Below, one piece after another: positions 43,101-58,800 of a stretch of 64,000 bases of DNA. Numbering within the stretch: position 1 is the stretch's first letter; each line of letters opens with the position of its first letter. Below the pieces are notes generated by a model. It ran no database searches. It was not told the DNA's origin and saw nothing but the letters and a program-made list of their open reading frames with translations. This DNA is from Eopsaltria australis (lineage: Eukaryota; Chordata; Aves; Passeriformes; Petroicidae). The position numbers and the translations under genes are program-made. The DNA lies in NCBI GenBank assembly GCA_034509425.1, contig JAVTVJ010000011.1:6238501-6302500 (forward strand). The letters run 5' to 3'.

Positions 43101-46100
43101 GTCAGTACTGTCGTTAAACTAAAAAGCAATAAAAGGACTTAGTCCTTAAGGAATCCATTTTCAGAATGATAGTTCTGGACCAGAAAAGTCCCAGCATCAT
43201 ATCTGTCTGTGCCTTTGAATTGCATTAAGTGAAAAATATATAATCCTGCCATTCCCAGTACTTCAATTTATCAAGTTTCCCAAGCATTTCATCTACACAG
43301 GAGTTTGCATTGAGACAGCACCATGACAAATGCAAAGGAGAAGGCCTTATGACCCTGTCAAAACCAAATTTGGGATAAAGTGACAATGGATAGTGACACT
43401 GTGAGTTTCTTCATAATCACTCCTAACCTAGGACAATGGTAATGCCACCTTTGTTTCTTTTTACCTGAACCAGAAGTTTTAATTGCTTCATTGCTTATTT
43501 CATGGATCAAAACATCTACAATGGACAAATCAATTCTAATTTAAAGATGCAGGTTTTAAGCCTACCTCTTTAAAGTATCCGTTGAGTAAGTGTCCTTTGA
43601 GATAAAACAATTTATTGCTGGTTTGGGTTTTATCTCAGTAATTGATTTAGAGTAACCACATACAACTATAAAGAGTTTTAAGGAGTTACATGCCTTAAAG
43701 GCAAATTTCTTATCTGGTGCATATCCAGTAAGACTGCCATAACCAGTCTATGACTTCCCCAAGAGTACATTAGAATATAACTTCAATTTGCCCTTCAAAT
43801 AGTTCAACATCCACTGATCCGGAATCTTTGAATTAAAGCATTTCTTTGAAATAGCCTGAATGCAACTTCCCCCTTCATAAAATCTCCTCTTTAGCTATCT
43901 GCTCTTCAAAACCAAATTTTGCAATAACACTTCAATATATTCTCATTATTTCATGATCACGCTTACAAAGTATCATTTAATAGGTGTTTTGTGCTGTATT
44001 GCTTGTCATCTGTCTGCTTCTAGTGCCATCTGTTCCTGGTAGAAATCAACCCTCAGTACACGATCACAAATCTTGAACGAGTTTCAATTCAAACACACCC
44101 TGCAGTAGCTTTAACAAACATTCCTTTTAAGTGAAACTGGGTTTAAATATAACTCTTAGTGTATTTTTGAGTTTGTTTAGAGAGACAGAACTTTTCAACC
44201 TGGATGATGTATAACTCCTGAGTTCATGGAAAATTCGTAAGAAATTATTACAAAGTATTTCCAATTCTTTGATAGTGTCCAGTACCACAGAGGTCTCTCC
44301 CAGTGTGAAGTTCCAGTGCTACTCTTGGGATTCATTAGAGCAACAGATTTTAGTTACAAATTTTGCTACAGTTTTTAGACTAATCATTTCCTCAGGTGAA
44401 ATAACTGTCTACTCTAACTAAAGTTTTTGTTCCCATATAAAAAAAAGAACACATGTAAATATTTGGCCTTTATATTCCAACTTTTAACTTCTCAGAAGTT
44501 TACTTCAGGTACTTGATCCCAGAAATTAGGACTAACTCTTTGGAAGTATGTTCAATCACAACAATGTCTTAAGAACACATAGCTAGCATTTGAAAATTAG
44601 TGCACTGAAACTAGAAGAAAAAGATTAAGTACTAGACTTTCAAGACTTGTAACATTGTGAGACATTAATACTGTATCCCTACCCTACCTTAACTGTAATC
44701 CATCTGCGATCTCTTTGGATTTTTTTCTTTTTTTAAGTCAATTCTTAGAACTTTGCATTGTCAAAAATTAACAAATTTCAACTAATTATGTTTGACATAA
44801 TTTTTGGAAGCAGACCTCTATTTTCTCACCAGATTTCAAAGTTAAGATGCATATCCAATATAGAGAGCAAGCTAATGTTACACTAATGGTATCCTGCATG
44901 CTTAAAATATGAAAAGAGCATGACAGTAACTGAAAAATAAGAGTACATATGAACACTTGCAATGCATTTGAAAGAAACGTTTTTGAAAGCCCAATATTAA
45001 ACTTTCCCTAGTAAGACCTTATCACTTCTCATTAAATTTCAGAACATGCCCTCTTCATGTCATCTATTAGGAGGGCAGAGCAAATCTAGACCTCCAAACA
45101 ATCACAAAAAACCAGGGAAGAATCTTTTCTCTCTTGCTCATTAAGACAGTGACCATTGACTCGAAGACCTTATCTTGTAGGAGAAGTGATTTTAGCAACA
45201 AGGGTCATGTCAGCCATAATCTGCCAAAACCCACTGCTGTTTCTAAGTTAGTATCTTCAGTACCAGTTTAATAGTGCATGCTCTTTACTTGTTTCCAGCT
45301 GATAATAATATTAATGGTAGTAGTAACAACAACAATAATAAAAACTGTCACACCATAGATTAAACCACAAAATCGTTTACTCCACACTATCACTTGTGGC
45401 ACTGTGAGTTTATAGAGGCCTTAAAAAAACTGGAGGGCAGCTGTAGGTTACAATCAAAAATAAAAGGTAAGTCAGAAGAGAACAACAAAGTAGCCTGGAA
45501 AAATGTCACTGGAGGACTATTTTATGACAAAGCAGGAGTCTACCTGAACATAAGTCCTTCTAAACACTTGTGCTCCTTGAGAGCACAAGCTCACAATTTT
45601 CTAAATTGCCACAAGGAACAAAAATAAAAAATAAAATCCCATAATAAGATAATTTTGAGTAGATCTACATGGACCTACAAAACAACCATGAAGCACGTTA
45701 ATGTCCTTGTAGCACGTTAGAAGAAATGACTACTAGCTATATTAATTGCAATGGAAACACTTAACTTTCCACGTCAAAATCTTATTTTCCAAATATCAAA
45801 ATCAAACACTCAGCAACTGCAAATGGTCAGATTTTGCATATGGGCCTAATTCAGAAACAAAACAGAAGTTTAACTTGAGTCTGGGTGAACGGGATGAGCA
45901 GAAGGGGGGAAACTCATGCTGAGTGGCATTAAAAACTACAGCAATGAAAGAGTCTGATCTATTCTGATTTCATTACTTATGGCAGTATACCTGGCTAAGA
46001 AATTTGGCTATAAAAACTATCAAGCTATCAACATTTCCACCATGAGAAACGAATGAGTAAGAGCAGCACAGTGAACCTTGGTCAGGAAACCTCCTTCTCC

Positions 46101-46816
46101 TGGACAGTAAGCTATCTGTCATGTCAAAAGCCTAAGGGGGGAAAAAATTATCACCTATGCCAAATTGGAATTTTAGAGTCTATAAAAATAAATGACCAAC
46201 TGACCAACTATAGTGCATTTCATAACCAAACAACTATCCTTTCCTTTTCTGACTAGTGGAACATCCCAGGCAATCAAGTTTCTTTCTTAACATGAAACCT
46301 GGGGAATATTTTGAGTTTTACACAAAAAAGGTCAAACATTTGAGTTTTACCTTTATCTGGATGAGAGCAGAATGACAGTATCTGTTTGCACACCATTCCA
46401 CATTGCATGCACACAACTGAGAATCCCCACTAAGAAGGAGGCAGGGAAGAATTCACATTGCATGGGTGTGCTGTATGCACATACTCCGCAGTTCCAAAAC
46501 CATCCTTGTTTAGTGTGATGCCTCTGGGCATTTTTAAAATGGAATTTTTGTGACTGAATTTAAAGCTCAAGCTCACAGAACAACACTAAAATCCACGGAA
46601 AATAATTTACTTCCCATTCAGCTAATTATTCTAGTCAAATAATAAACCTAAAACTGATAAAAATCTCTATCCCTATTGAACCACCGCATACAATTCATAC
46701 ACAATATAAAAACTTATAAACAAGAAAGCACATTAAAGGTGTTGTTCATTTCTAAAATGACTGAACACTAAAAGCAATCTGCTGGGAATAATTTAGAATT
46801 AAGTTTGCACAGCAAA

Positions 46817-46882
<66 letters not shown>

Positions 46883-49800
46883 AGCGACATCTTGTATCGG
46901 AACATTCTCTTACATTCAACCACTTCTTATTAAAGATTCCTTTTTTAGAAACAAGTAAGATAGTTCATTTGTATCTTTCTAGTATTTTTAAATAACACCA
47001 GAAAATACCTCTTATAGAAATTGTACAAAAAACATTGGATGTAAAACTACTCTTGTCTAGAAGACAATTTAATCTTTAACTTTGGCACAGAGCAGAACAA
47101 CTTGACAGGAAAAGGACAGGAGAAAATTTGCTGGCTTAACTTTTACCAAATCCCAAACTCTCATGTCTACAGAAACTCTCTGAAGCAAGAAATCTAAGCT
47201 GATACTACACTACAGAAAAAGACTGGTGAAAAAGGAACCTGAAGTTCAGAACAATATGAATTGTTAAATAACACTATTCTGACATCTTTCATTAAAAGAG
47301 TTCACTTCAAATGCTGTCTTTCATCACAACAAATAGGTACAAAACACTGTTCAGGTGCAATTGTTTGAAGCCCTGATCCTCTTAAGAGAGGCCCCAGAAG
47401 AAAGACACACAAAAGAAAGTGAGTCACATTTAGAGCAAGGAACAGCTATTAAGCTAATGTCTCATTCAGAACATAAGAATAAAAAATCTCATTAAAGTAT
47501 GTACAGTAAAAAAAACCCAATGAGTTATTTTGATGTGGTTGTTTAAAAAGTGACATTCAGTACTTGAGCATGTCTTGTTCATATGAGAACAGGAGTGCTT
47601 GAAGTGTTCTGGTAGACACTGCATCTTTACTTGTCTCAACTAAAGAGGTCCACAGCAAGAAAACTTTTTGACTTGCTGTCAAGTATTTCAAGAAGCAGAT
47701 TTTGAAACAATTAAACATCTCTACTTTTCCACTTCCAAGTAATTCAGCTCAAAACCACTTATCTTCAAATTCTTTTTTGAAAGTACTCAAGAGTGTTTTT
47801 TGGAAATACTCATCTTCTCATACCCTTTAACCTTATTGTTCCATGCATGTTTTGTAATATTGCTATCATAATTCTGCTGGTCAGGTTTTAAAACTTGTGT
47901 ATGGAACAAGCACAGCTTGCAAGAAAAGCTAAACCCAGGTTTTTACATGCTTCTACATTTTTACATGCGATGTAGATATTTTTACACAACATATAAATGT
48001 TTCTGGCTGAATTATAAAGGCCAGGATTTCTTCTGAGCAAACTCAAGCGTTCACTTGGATATTGGATAAGGATCTGAATAACTAAGCAGGTTTTGTAAGC
48101 TGCTGCTCCCTTTCACAGAAAAGTTCCAACATCAAGAACTGGTCCCATTTATCACTAATAAAGGTTACTGAATTCTTGCCCAATACATAGAATGAATAAA
48201 GAGCTATTCTGTACCCTTTGGATGTATTTTCATGTATTTGGATGTACTTTGGATGTATTTTCCTTCCTTTAACTCGGGAATTGAGAAAAAGCAACTTTTA
48301 AGACCAAGAGTATTTGTTAGCATGCTAGACCCCTGTGGGGAGAGAACAAAAAAACATTCCCTAAAATTAAAAAATACCCATCCATTAACCTCTAGAGCAT
48401 TCAGAACTCTGCTATGCTAAAAAAAAAAAAAAACAAAACACACAAAACCCCAACAACAACAACCACAAAAAAAAAACCAAAGACAAAAAATCCCAAACCA
48501 ATAATACATCATTGAAAATATTTGCCCTTGGCCTTATCTTTCCCAAATGCCAGTTATATGATTTGTAAACATTTACCTTGTATGTATGGCAGAAGAAAAC
48601 CCCAGCTTTTAATCAGAATGCAGTTGCTGGTAAGAAAAATGATAAATAATTCTGAAACTATTGCTGAAAAAAAAAGAACCAGTATGAGAAAACAATGGAT
48701 TTTCCATAATAAGAGTACAGTGCTGTGGAGCATATTATGTAACCCAGGCTGTGCTCACAGAGTGGGCTGGAATAGGGGCACTGCCTCGCCTTACAGTGTC
48801 ATCAACTGTAATGTTTGAGGACACAAATAAGAAAATATGCCAAGAGAGAAAACAGTACAATACAGGCTCTGTTTATGCTCCAGTGAAAGATCACACACCA
48901 CACTAGGTAAGGTATGCACATCTCCATCACAGTTTAAATCCAGCACATTACGTTCAGGCCACTGACACTTTTGTTCAGAAAAGCTGGGGTTTCTGCCCTT
49001 TTCATTGCAAAGGCAAGTGCTTGAATGACAACGACCAATGTAAAACAGATATTTGTCCCACTAACTGGATTGTCTTGCTGACAGGAAAAGATGTGCTTTT
49101 CAGGTTGTATGTTTAATGTTAGGACCTCTTCTTGGAGCCAGCCAAAACATTTTCCTGGTGTGTGCTAAGTTAAACATATTCATGAGGTAAGGTCATCTAG
49201 CTGGAATATGCAAAGCCCTTCTGTTAAAGAGACCCCTGCACTATTCTGAACTCCAAACAGCAAGCAACACAATCTATGCTAATTAAAAGGCTAATGTTAG
49301 GCAAGAAAAATCCCGCAGAATGCATCTATTCTGAAGAACCAGAGTAAAATGACAGTAAAAAAACTTCCACCCAACAACAGTCTGCAACATAAAATTAAAA
49401 GTCCCCACACTGATCACAAAAGAAACCCAACAAAAAGCCTCTGGTAGTGAAGATAAAAACTCATCTCAAACTGCTGGTTATCCTAGGATCAAAGTCTCTT
49501 ATTTGCACTATTTCTTAGGCTAAGTGGACATGGGATAAGCTTAGAAGATAACTGTCATTATAGGAAAAGCGTGCAACAACAAAGGCAAGATACTTGCACT
49601 CCTTTGAGACAGCAAGTCAGCATCATGTAATTTATTTTTAAGTTACCATAATTACACATATACATATGTACATAACTAGTATTTAATGCAAACTCAAACA
49701 GAAATTAAATTAATGATCAGGAAGGATGATAATAATAAAGTAGGACTTTAAAAGATTGAAACGAGAACAGAATGGTGCTGGGTTTGGAGGCAGAAAGGTA

Positions 49801-52800
49801 CAGGCTGCTATCACAGGCCTGAGAAAATACCTCCTCAAACTTCATAATCAAGACATTGTATCTGAACTTCTGGAGCAAACTCTTCAGCAGGAACTTGTAG
49901 CAATGTTCCTTTCTCCTGATACCTGACACGAGCCTTTCCAGGTCCTACTGACCACAGACAAGAGTCCTCCTCCTTGGGTATTTATGGGACAGCCCTCCCT
50001 ACATCATGTAGCAAACAAATGAGAAACACTTTCTTTTCACTGTTATACATCCATCCTTTATTAAAGAAGATTTTAAGGACCTTACAAGGTGCATCTACCT
50101 CACGTAGAGCTTGTGTACAAGGGCCAAACTGGACAAAGGAAATTACGTTTACTGATAGCATACTGGATATTCCACAGTAAGATAGCTTCAACCACTTGCA
50201 AAGTGGACAAAATTGTCTTGTTCAAAGGTATGCTGCACATGCATAAGAGGTTTTCATCCAGAAAATTACTACAAATAATCAGTAAATTCAAATCCTATCT
50301 CGCTTTTCCCAGTAATGCCCTCTTTAAGGACGGTATCCATGTTGGAAGCAAATGCACATTAAGACTATTGAACTTTTTTCTTCTCTCTGCTCTTTCAGTG
50401 GGGATGTTCTGTTCTAAAATACCAATCCTTTGCATGTCAGGCACAGCAGCTGCCAGGAATAACTCCAGTAAGCTCTAACTATTCAAGACCTTGCCTCTAG
50501 CTTGTTTTGTAAAAGCAGCAGGAAATGCAGAACTTCAATTATGCTTTGAAGGTTACAATCTTAAGCAATGATCACTAAAAGTAAAACGGCAAATTAGACA
50601 TGATCTATAAAATCATTATCACTAAGAATCATACTCAAACAGAAAACCCTTGAAACTTTAAAAATTCTTCACACTTTAAAATTTGAAGTAATTATTCATG
50701 GCTCTCTACCCCAATGAGAATTTTTCAATGTTAAAGAAATAACAGTGACTGAGACAAAAGCTGTCTGTCAAATTCCCAATTACTGCAAAAGAAATTCAGT
50801 GTTTGGCCAATACTGTAAACCACTGCCATGCAGACATCCAGGCTTGTTTGCCCAGTTTAGCAAACAGAAAATCCACATTAGCATAGTACTGGGTGAGCTT
50901 AGTAGGCCCGATGAGAAGGAGGATATGTCAGCCTGAGTAGCACACTAATACTAATTCATACTAAAGTCTCTAAAGAATAATTCTCATTTCCTGTTCAAGG
51001 CAGCACCATGCCATGCAAGCACAATGTTGTTCTCAGTTCTACCCTTTGCAATGGTAACTTTTTGAGAGCTACTGCCCATGTACTGAGTACCAATTTGCTG
51101 ATTTTGGTCAGATTATCCTGTAACTCTGCTGAAGGTTTGTTTGTACTACTCTAATAAGAGTAATAACTTGATATATCTGAAAATCTCATTTGCAGAGGCT
51201 AAATACAGTGCTATTGACATGAAGCAAAGAATTATTCCTCTCTGGACTGGCAAGTTTCTCTCATGAGGGATTTAAATTCTTAAGGAAAATGCCTAATTAT
51301 ACAGATTTGTATTTAAAACATCTTGAATCTATTTCTACACCAGAAGAGGAACTCAACACCATTTGGACAGACTTTATATTGAGGCTGAAAAACATGATTC
51401 ACTCTAAACACTACAGAGGAATTAAGATATCTGATTAATCATTACAGATGACATGCTTGAAAAACATCCCACACTAATGAACAGGAAATGCTCAGCTTTA
51501 AAGTTAAGTTACAGTAAAAAACTTCTCTCTGAAGAATTTAAATCATCTTTGAATAGTTGATGGATACTGTTTACAACACACAACTGGCAGCAAGTTTCCA
51601 CTACACCTTGAAAGAGCTTCCCTACATTTCCTGCAGCAAAGTTTCTTCTTATCTATTCAGATGCATAACACAAATAGTCATGTATTTAAGAAGGTACTTA
51701 ATTCTTTACCAAAGTAATTCCTGGACATTTCCATAGGGTAGTGCTGCACTCAATTTCCTCCTTTAAAAACACCTCACTACAACTTGATCAGACTTAGTGA
51801 CAAGGTGTTTCGCAAGCTTTGTCTCGTTTATATAACACCACACACATTACCCTGTGCTATTCACAAAAAGTCCTTCTAAAAACCAGTTCTTGGACTTCCT
51901 GACATGGAAGATACTTAAGCTCCACAATAAAACCTGATGCATCGATCCAAGTTCTGAGCAAGCACAGTCTGCTTCTGTTTGTTCAAGATTACATACACTC
52001 CTCCCAGAACCAGAATTCTTCACAGAATCTTCTTGCCATTTTTCAGATGTGAAGAAATCTCAATTAACTGAAAACATTATAAAGCAAGAGTCTCATATGA
52101 CTCATTTCATCAGGCTGGTCACACCGGAAACTGGGGTTCCTGTTTGTGGTAGAAACACTTAAAAAGTTTAGTACAGAGACTATCTAGAAGCAGAAAGCAA
52201 CACAGTACACTGAGATGCACATTGGACAAAAATCCAAACACAGGTTTAAGGAGAAAGAAACATCTTGTTCCCATTAGAAAGCTGTATTTTATTAGAAGTA
52301 TGTGGGCAAACAAATAGAGAAGATGAGAATTTCTACCAGTCTCTGAGGTTAGAAACCATATTTTTCTCGCCTATACATTTGAAAAATATATTTACGTGTA
52401 CTTTTCACAAAATGAAAACATACCAAATTAAAGCCATTAACTATTTTAAATGCCTCTGTCTAATTACAAAAGCTCTCAGTTCTTATTATAGATCAGTTCT
52501 TAGTAAGAGATAGGTATAATTATTGTTATTTAAATGGGTTATAATAATTCTTCTATTAGAAGTTAGCAGTAGAAGGGTCTGAAGGCACACGCAGCTTGTT
52601 TTGTGATTTATGTCCACCCTGAGTTCACCTGTGCTTTGTGACGTCTCACAGCCCCTCACTTGTCCAATATAAGATTTTCTGGCCTCCACTCCAGCACCTG
52701 AAGCTGAGTTCCAGGCAGAGGCTGCCAGGCAGCAGCTGCTGCCCTGTGTTTCACAGAAGTATTCTACTGCAGGAATTCTCTTTATTAGTGTTTGTTTATA

Positions 52801-55800
52801 CAGGAATGTTTTATTTCCTCTCCAACCTCCTGCAGTTATTTCAGAGGACTGTTCTCACTGTCATTTCATTATATGCCTACTGTTGTTAACAGTAGGTAAG
52901 TGACCATTTGAAAAATAAGCTCACATTTTATATATAACTTGTATGCATTTATATACAGGCATACACACATATGTGTTCTTTCAATATACAGTTCTTATTT
53001 GCAGGAAAACTTAGGGGGAATTACTGCTTAAAAATCCAAAGGATGAGTCTGAATTACAATAACTAGCACCAAGCTCTAAGTTATATCCTATGTTCTCATC
53101 ATATTAAAAAGTCTTCCAAACTCACAGATACCTGTAATTTTATCCCCCAAATCTACTACACTCTAAACTGAAGATAAAAACATCTCACAAATAATGTTCA
53201 GCCAAGCAGAAACCTTTCTAGTGGAGAAAGAAAGGGCTTCAAGGTCGGAGAGAATTTTAAACAGATAAATAATGGGAAATTAGCAAGCAGTTTTAAAACA
53301 ATTTTTCCTCTAGATTTGATTGCTAAAATGTGAAGATATAAATATTAAGAATCACATCAGCTACAACAAACACATTGCAAAGATAGGAAACTAAATTTGT
53401 CCTTATTCTTACTATCTCTGAGGGAAAAAAGGTGTTCTCAATATAGCAGAAAAATGCAAGTATTTCTATGCGCTTTATTAATAGCTCAAAAGTCACCATT
53501 TTTCACTAAATACTTTTTTTCTATGATTAGAGACTCAAGCTATTACAACATTTTTGGAAAAAAGCCTTAAATTCAAGTTTTATTTTAATAGGTCTAAACT
53601 GTGCACTCCTCCAAAATACTACTGCAGCTTCACAATGTCAGTCTAGATACTCCAAGTTACAATAACTACAGTGTCTCATTATTAAAAAGCTTGCCTGCAT
53701 TTGGAAATCAGCAAAAGACCCAATAAAAAAACAGCGACTGATACTTTTAGAGAAGGAAAATGTAGGACAGATTGAAACTCTTTAGCAATGGCAACAACTA
53801 AGAAATGAAAAGTGTTTAACTGGACCTATTAAAATAGGAACTAAAAAAATAAATAAATTGTGCTCTTCAGAATATTTTACAATTTGCTGGGCATCGTTTT
53901 AATTCCTCCCTCGCATTCAAATGAGCAAACCAGACGTTATGTCTGTCCTGCCAAGGAACACAACAAGATGCTGCTCCACAGTAACAAATACTTTAGTGCA
54001 AGTTTTTGTTGCCAACTCTTGCTGCCACTGAAAATGTCCTTCCTGTAAATAGTCTGATTTGCCTGCAGGAACCTGACAAAATAGTTACCAACACAGGGTG
54101 TGAGGCATGTCTGGGACAACTAGACTGGTTAGCAAACCCATAATCTCATCTCTTCGGAAACATAACTGGAAGAGTTAAAAACTTTTCACAACTCCTTTGC
54201 TACATTACACTGGTTTTTAACCACTATTTACTCTCCCCAGTTTAGGTACAAAACCCAGAGGATAGCTTTGCTGTGATTGCCAGAAGCTTTCTCTAGTACC
54301 CAGAGTGTTACAGCTGAACTGGCCTGGAAAATGATTTTCCTGCAAACATACACTGAGTGTACCAAATCACAAACCACGACAAATAACCCCTTTCCCTGAT
54401 CAATGGTGTCAGTATTCCTGAAGTGGAAAGGAGTACTATTTGGACATGCCTGTCCTCCCATTGCTTTTTTCTGACCCATGCAAATCTCTGCAAAGCTGTC
54501 AAAGTCTTCTCCCCTGTTCCCAAAGCTATTTCCACTCCCTGTTAAAAACAGCCTCTCTGAGTCTTGCCCCCACCAAAAGCACAGAAACATGGCACTGCAC
54601 ATCAACCACCACTGCTTGAAAAGCATCACATATTAACCTGCTTTGAGAACTTCTTCTAGATGTCTCAACCAGCAAATTCTTACACTAACAGTGACTCTAA
54701 GTTACAAAGGCACTGATAACAAAAGGCATAGCTCAAACACTTCATGCATATCAATTAATGCAGAAAAGTTTCTAGAAGCACAGATAAGTCAAACTAAAGT
54801 GAATTTACATTTGTAGTATGCAAGTGTACTTTTTATAAAAGCCAAACAAAAAAAAGAGAAAATCCACATTAGTAATTGATAAAATAATTGGCTACAGAAA
54901 GACTGTGAACACAAAGAAAATACCTGAAGATTATTTTTACCCATTACAAATTATGGCTTCCCATTCATTTGTTTTCAAGCAAGTCCACGATATTTACTCA
55001 CGTAAAGTTCTTTACACTGAGAAGTATTTCAGTGTAATTGCTGAATTAGAGAGCAATTACAATTTCCCGCAAAACAACATATATAAAAATTCTTTTAATG
55101 TATGAAACAGGCACAGTATTCATTTGTTTGATCAGAACACCAAACTTTACTAAATCTTGTAGAATGTTCCATACTGCAGCCAAGTAATTCCAGCTTTCCT
55201 GTTCTACACTGCAGTCTCAAGTATGCAGAAAAACACCTGTTACTCCAGTAGTTCAAACAAGGTAAAGTATAAAGATGAAAGCCAGGTGACACACATCCAT
55301 TACCGATTTTTCCTATTTAACCTCTTTTAGGACTTTGCTGACCAATATCATCTCAAAGAATCTTCCTTGTTACTTAATCTGTACTTAAATTTTCATTATT
55401 CAGTCCTAAATTACTAATATATTTGAGACCCTCAATAATCTAACACTCCTGGTACCCAGATCTGATGCTGTATAAGGAGTCCTAGAGTTGTCACTAGACT
55501 AACAAGCCAATTTTCTTCCTCTTTCAGTATACAGTGACCTGCAGAGTAGGATAACCTAACGTTGTGTCTTACCCTAGAACAACATCCAGCAGTATTCTCC
55601 TACTACACAAAAAACACAAAGAAGTTACGCAAAGCCACATTTGGCAGGACTGGGAATGGAGCCCACATCTCTACTGGAACAGTCATCCATGGAGCCACCC
55701 TACTGCCCAAAACACCAGTCAGGCACAGCTTTAGCCGTCTTGTTTGTACCCAGCACTTCTGTGCTACAGGGTCAAACCCACTGTCAGTCCCACCAACAAA

Positions 55801-58800
55801 ACTCAGAATTTATGGGCAACACTTCATTGCTATCTAATAAAGGTGTGGATTAGGGAGCACAGGAAAAAGATCATTTGGTTCTGTGGTTTTGTTTAGGTTT
55901 TCCCTTCTTCCCAAAACAGCAGCACAAGTGAATTTTACTTTGTGGTTACTTACAAAAAAGACCTTAAATGTTTAATCAGAAATTCAGAACAGAAATCATA
56001 CAGAGAACCCTGATTGCTACAGGGTACCAATGGCTGTAATGGTACAGTATGAGGAATTTCACTTCCCATTATTACTTTTTATGGGGAAAAAACACGAACT
56101 CACACATAAAGCAGATTTAGAACATTTCACAGTTTAAATCTATTTTAATTTCACAAAGCACAATATACAGTAAGATCCAGGTATTTCGTGTTTAAATCCC
56201 TTGCCACATATGTCAATAGTACTATTTTGTATAGCAACAGTGAGCACTTTTGAGCATTGTGAGAGATCTGTGTGATTTTGGGAATTCTCCAAAACAGAGC
56301 TTGTTTGGTTTTAGTATGAAAAGAGCAAGGGGCACACTGACACCAGTTCCAGAGGGGATCAGATGTTTGTCCCCTCAGCTAAGATCAAGTGCAATGGGGT
56401 TATAAAAATTGCATATTGGATTACCTGAAGTATCAATTTTCATGGCAAGAAATACTACCCTAATAGGTCTAGGAGGAGGAAAATTTGTTTTGATTTTGAA
56501 CAATTACTTCAGCAGTCAGATTTGCAACCTTTAAATAATTTTTGGCAGTGAGCTGGTATTCCCCTAAGAGACTTACATTCTTAACTAATAGCTGAGATGA
56601 AATATTCCATTTTCATGATCTTTTAAACAGAACATACATCATACAAGTTTTGATTGCAAACAGAATTGGCAGAATTTACAACAGTAACAGGTCTCCGAAT
56701 CTTAAAAAAAAAAAAAAAAAAAAGCCCAAACCAATACTCATTTATAAAATGCAATGCTGAAATCATTCAGTTAGCTAAAACTAATTGCTGAAAAGTAGAA
56801 GTCAAACCAGCTACACTAATCTAATCAGCAAGAGCAGGAAATGCTGAGGATCTTCATTAACTAATAGATATTAAACATGCCCATTATCATGCATGATTTT
56901 CCTTTCTGTCAAGTCTCAAAAGCTCAGGATGGTATCAAGAAACAATAATAATTTTTTTAACAACCACACATACAGAGCATAGCAAAAGCCATGCCTATAA
57001 CAGAAACTCTACACTTTGACATATGTGATGCCTGTGATTTAAGCCTGATTCATGAAACAAGCAGCTACAGTTACTCAGGCTTTCTTGGGGAAAGGGGAGT
57101 GAGAAGCAACCCCTTCCCCTGTTTTTATTTCTGTTAACTGGAGCCTCAGGAAAGTTCACCTTCCAAACAATTTATTTGAATGAAGTTCCTATAAATCAGT
57201 TTTGTCTATAAAGAGCTGCATATTTCCAGCTTGCAGAGAGGGTAAGCCTTCTTGAACCCCAGTTTAAGCAGCTAGGGATACACTCAATTTGCTCTTTCTT
57301 CACAAAAGATTACAACAGCAGATAGAATACAATACATGCTTTCTAAATCTAAACTGAGCCTGTGACTCAAGAGGCTGGTGTGGCATGAACAGAGAACAAT
57401 CTTCTTCCTGAGAAAAGCCCATTTGCTATTTGTACACCATCTCAGTCACACACAGCAACTCACAATCTGAAAGACTACCTATTTCAGAATGTCCCTAAAT
57501 ATTACACTATGGCAGAAGACATCATCTGTTTTAGGAATAAAGCTCTAATATAGCCCAAACTCAAAGCAATATTTAGATATTACCATAACGTCAGTTTCCA
57601 CAGCCTAGCTTTGGGAAACCAAATCCACAGATTCAACTCATTTAGTTTTATAAAGACTATTAAACCAACTATGATTAATGTCAAAAACAACATATTGTAA
57701 AAGTCAGAAGATAAATGAAGCTGGATGAAACAGAAGGAAAAAATACCCATGTTTCATCATAGAAACTTTCCTAGATCAATGTCACTGTCACAACAAAGAT
57801 GTACAACAGCCCTATCTTCAGTTCACTTTTTGGGCAAAATTAACTCAGAGAATGCTGCTGGGTCTCCAGTAATGCTCTGTAACTCCCCAGTTACAGAGTC
57901 CAGCCCATGCACAGGGGAAGGGAGGATGGAAGGAATCTCAACTATTAGAATACAAACTGCAAAATAATTACTTGCTCTTGAGAGGGGGAAATGACTCTGC
58001 AGAGGCATTGGAGGGAATGACTCTGGAATTCAAATAACTGTACTGAAATACTTGGATAGCAAAGTGGAAAAAAATCCATTGTATACACTGGTCTAATACA
58101 ATCCACAGTGGTCAAAACTGTTTATCTCGATCCTTCTCTTTTTTAGGAATATAAGTAACTACTTCATTTTCTTCACTTTTCCTCTCCTGTCCACACCAAT
58201 TTGTAACACATAACTCAGGGAGCAACTCTGGATCTAGACTTATGTAGAGATATATTACCTCCAGCCAAGGACATCTTCAACACATAACCCAAGGAAAAGA
58301 ACAAAATGCACACAGACACACAGAAAAATGTACTAGGCAGTCTACTTCATTTCTAACAGACAATGGAAGAATTTACACGCTCATTTAGTCCCAAACAAAC
58401 AGCATTTAAGGGATAAATGTAAATCTAACATTAAATACTGTAGTAGGACTAGGAATGCCATGATAAGAAAAAGTGGCCATGTGTGATAAGCATCTCCCTA
58501 TGCTGATGAAGGTGGTTGTGAAAAAACGCCATATTTGTGCTATGTGGACTCTACCCACACCTTGGGTGTTACTAGGCTAACACCCAGTGCACACATGTTC
58601 TATTAAAGGGAGACGTAGCCACAGAAAGGAATTTTAAAAAAATTAAAAATAAGTAAGATGTAAAACCCTCCAGATTTTAACTATTCTACCTACCATATAA
58701 GTACCTGGCAATCTGAAGTAATTCTCTTAAAAGACAGCAAAAAAATATGAGCTTTCCCATTTAAGCATACCAGTTGACTTCCTATCTCCCTATTTATTTG

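Noticed and set aside
54228..54629. 133-codon minus-strand open frame in intron 2
   Set aside because: No recognisable similarity, no splice or promoter context, and several overlapping frames in the same patch. Judged chance.
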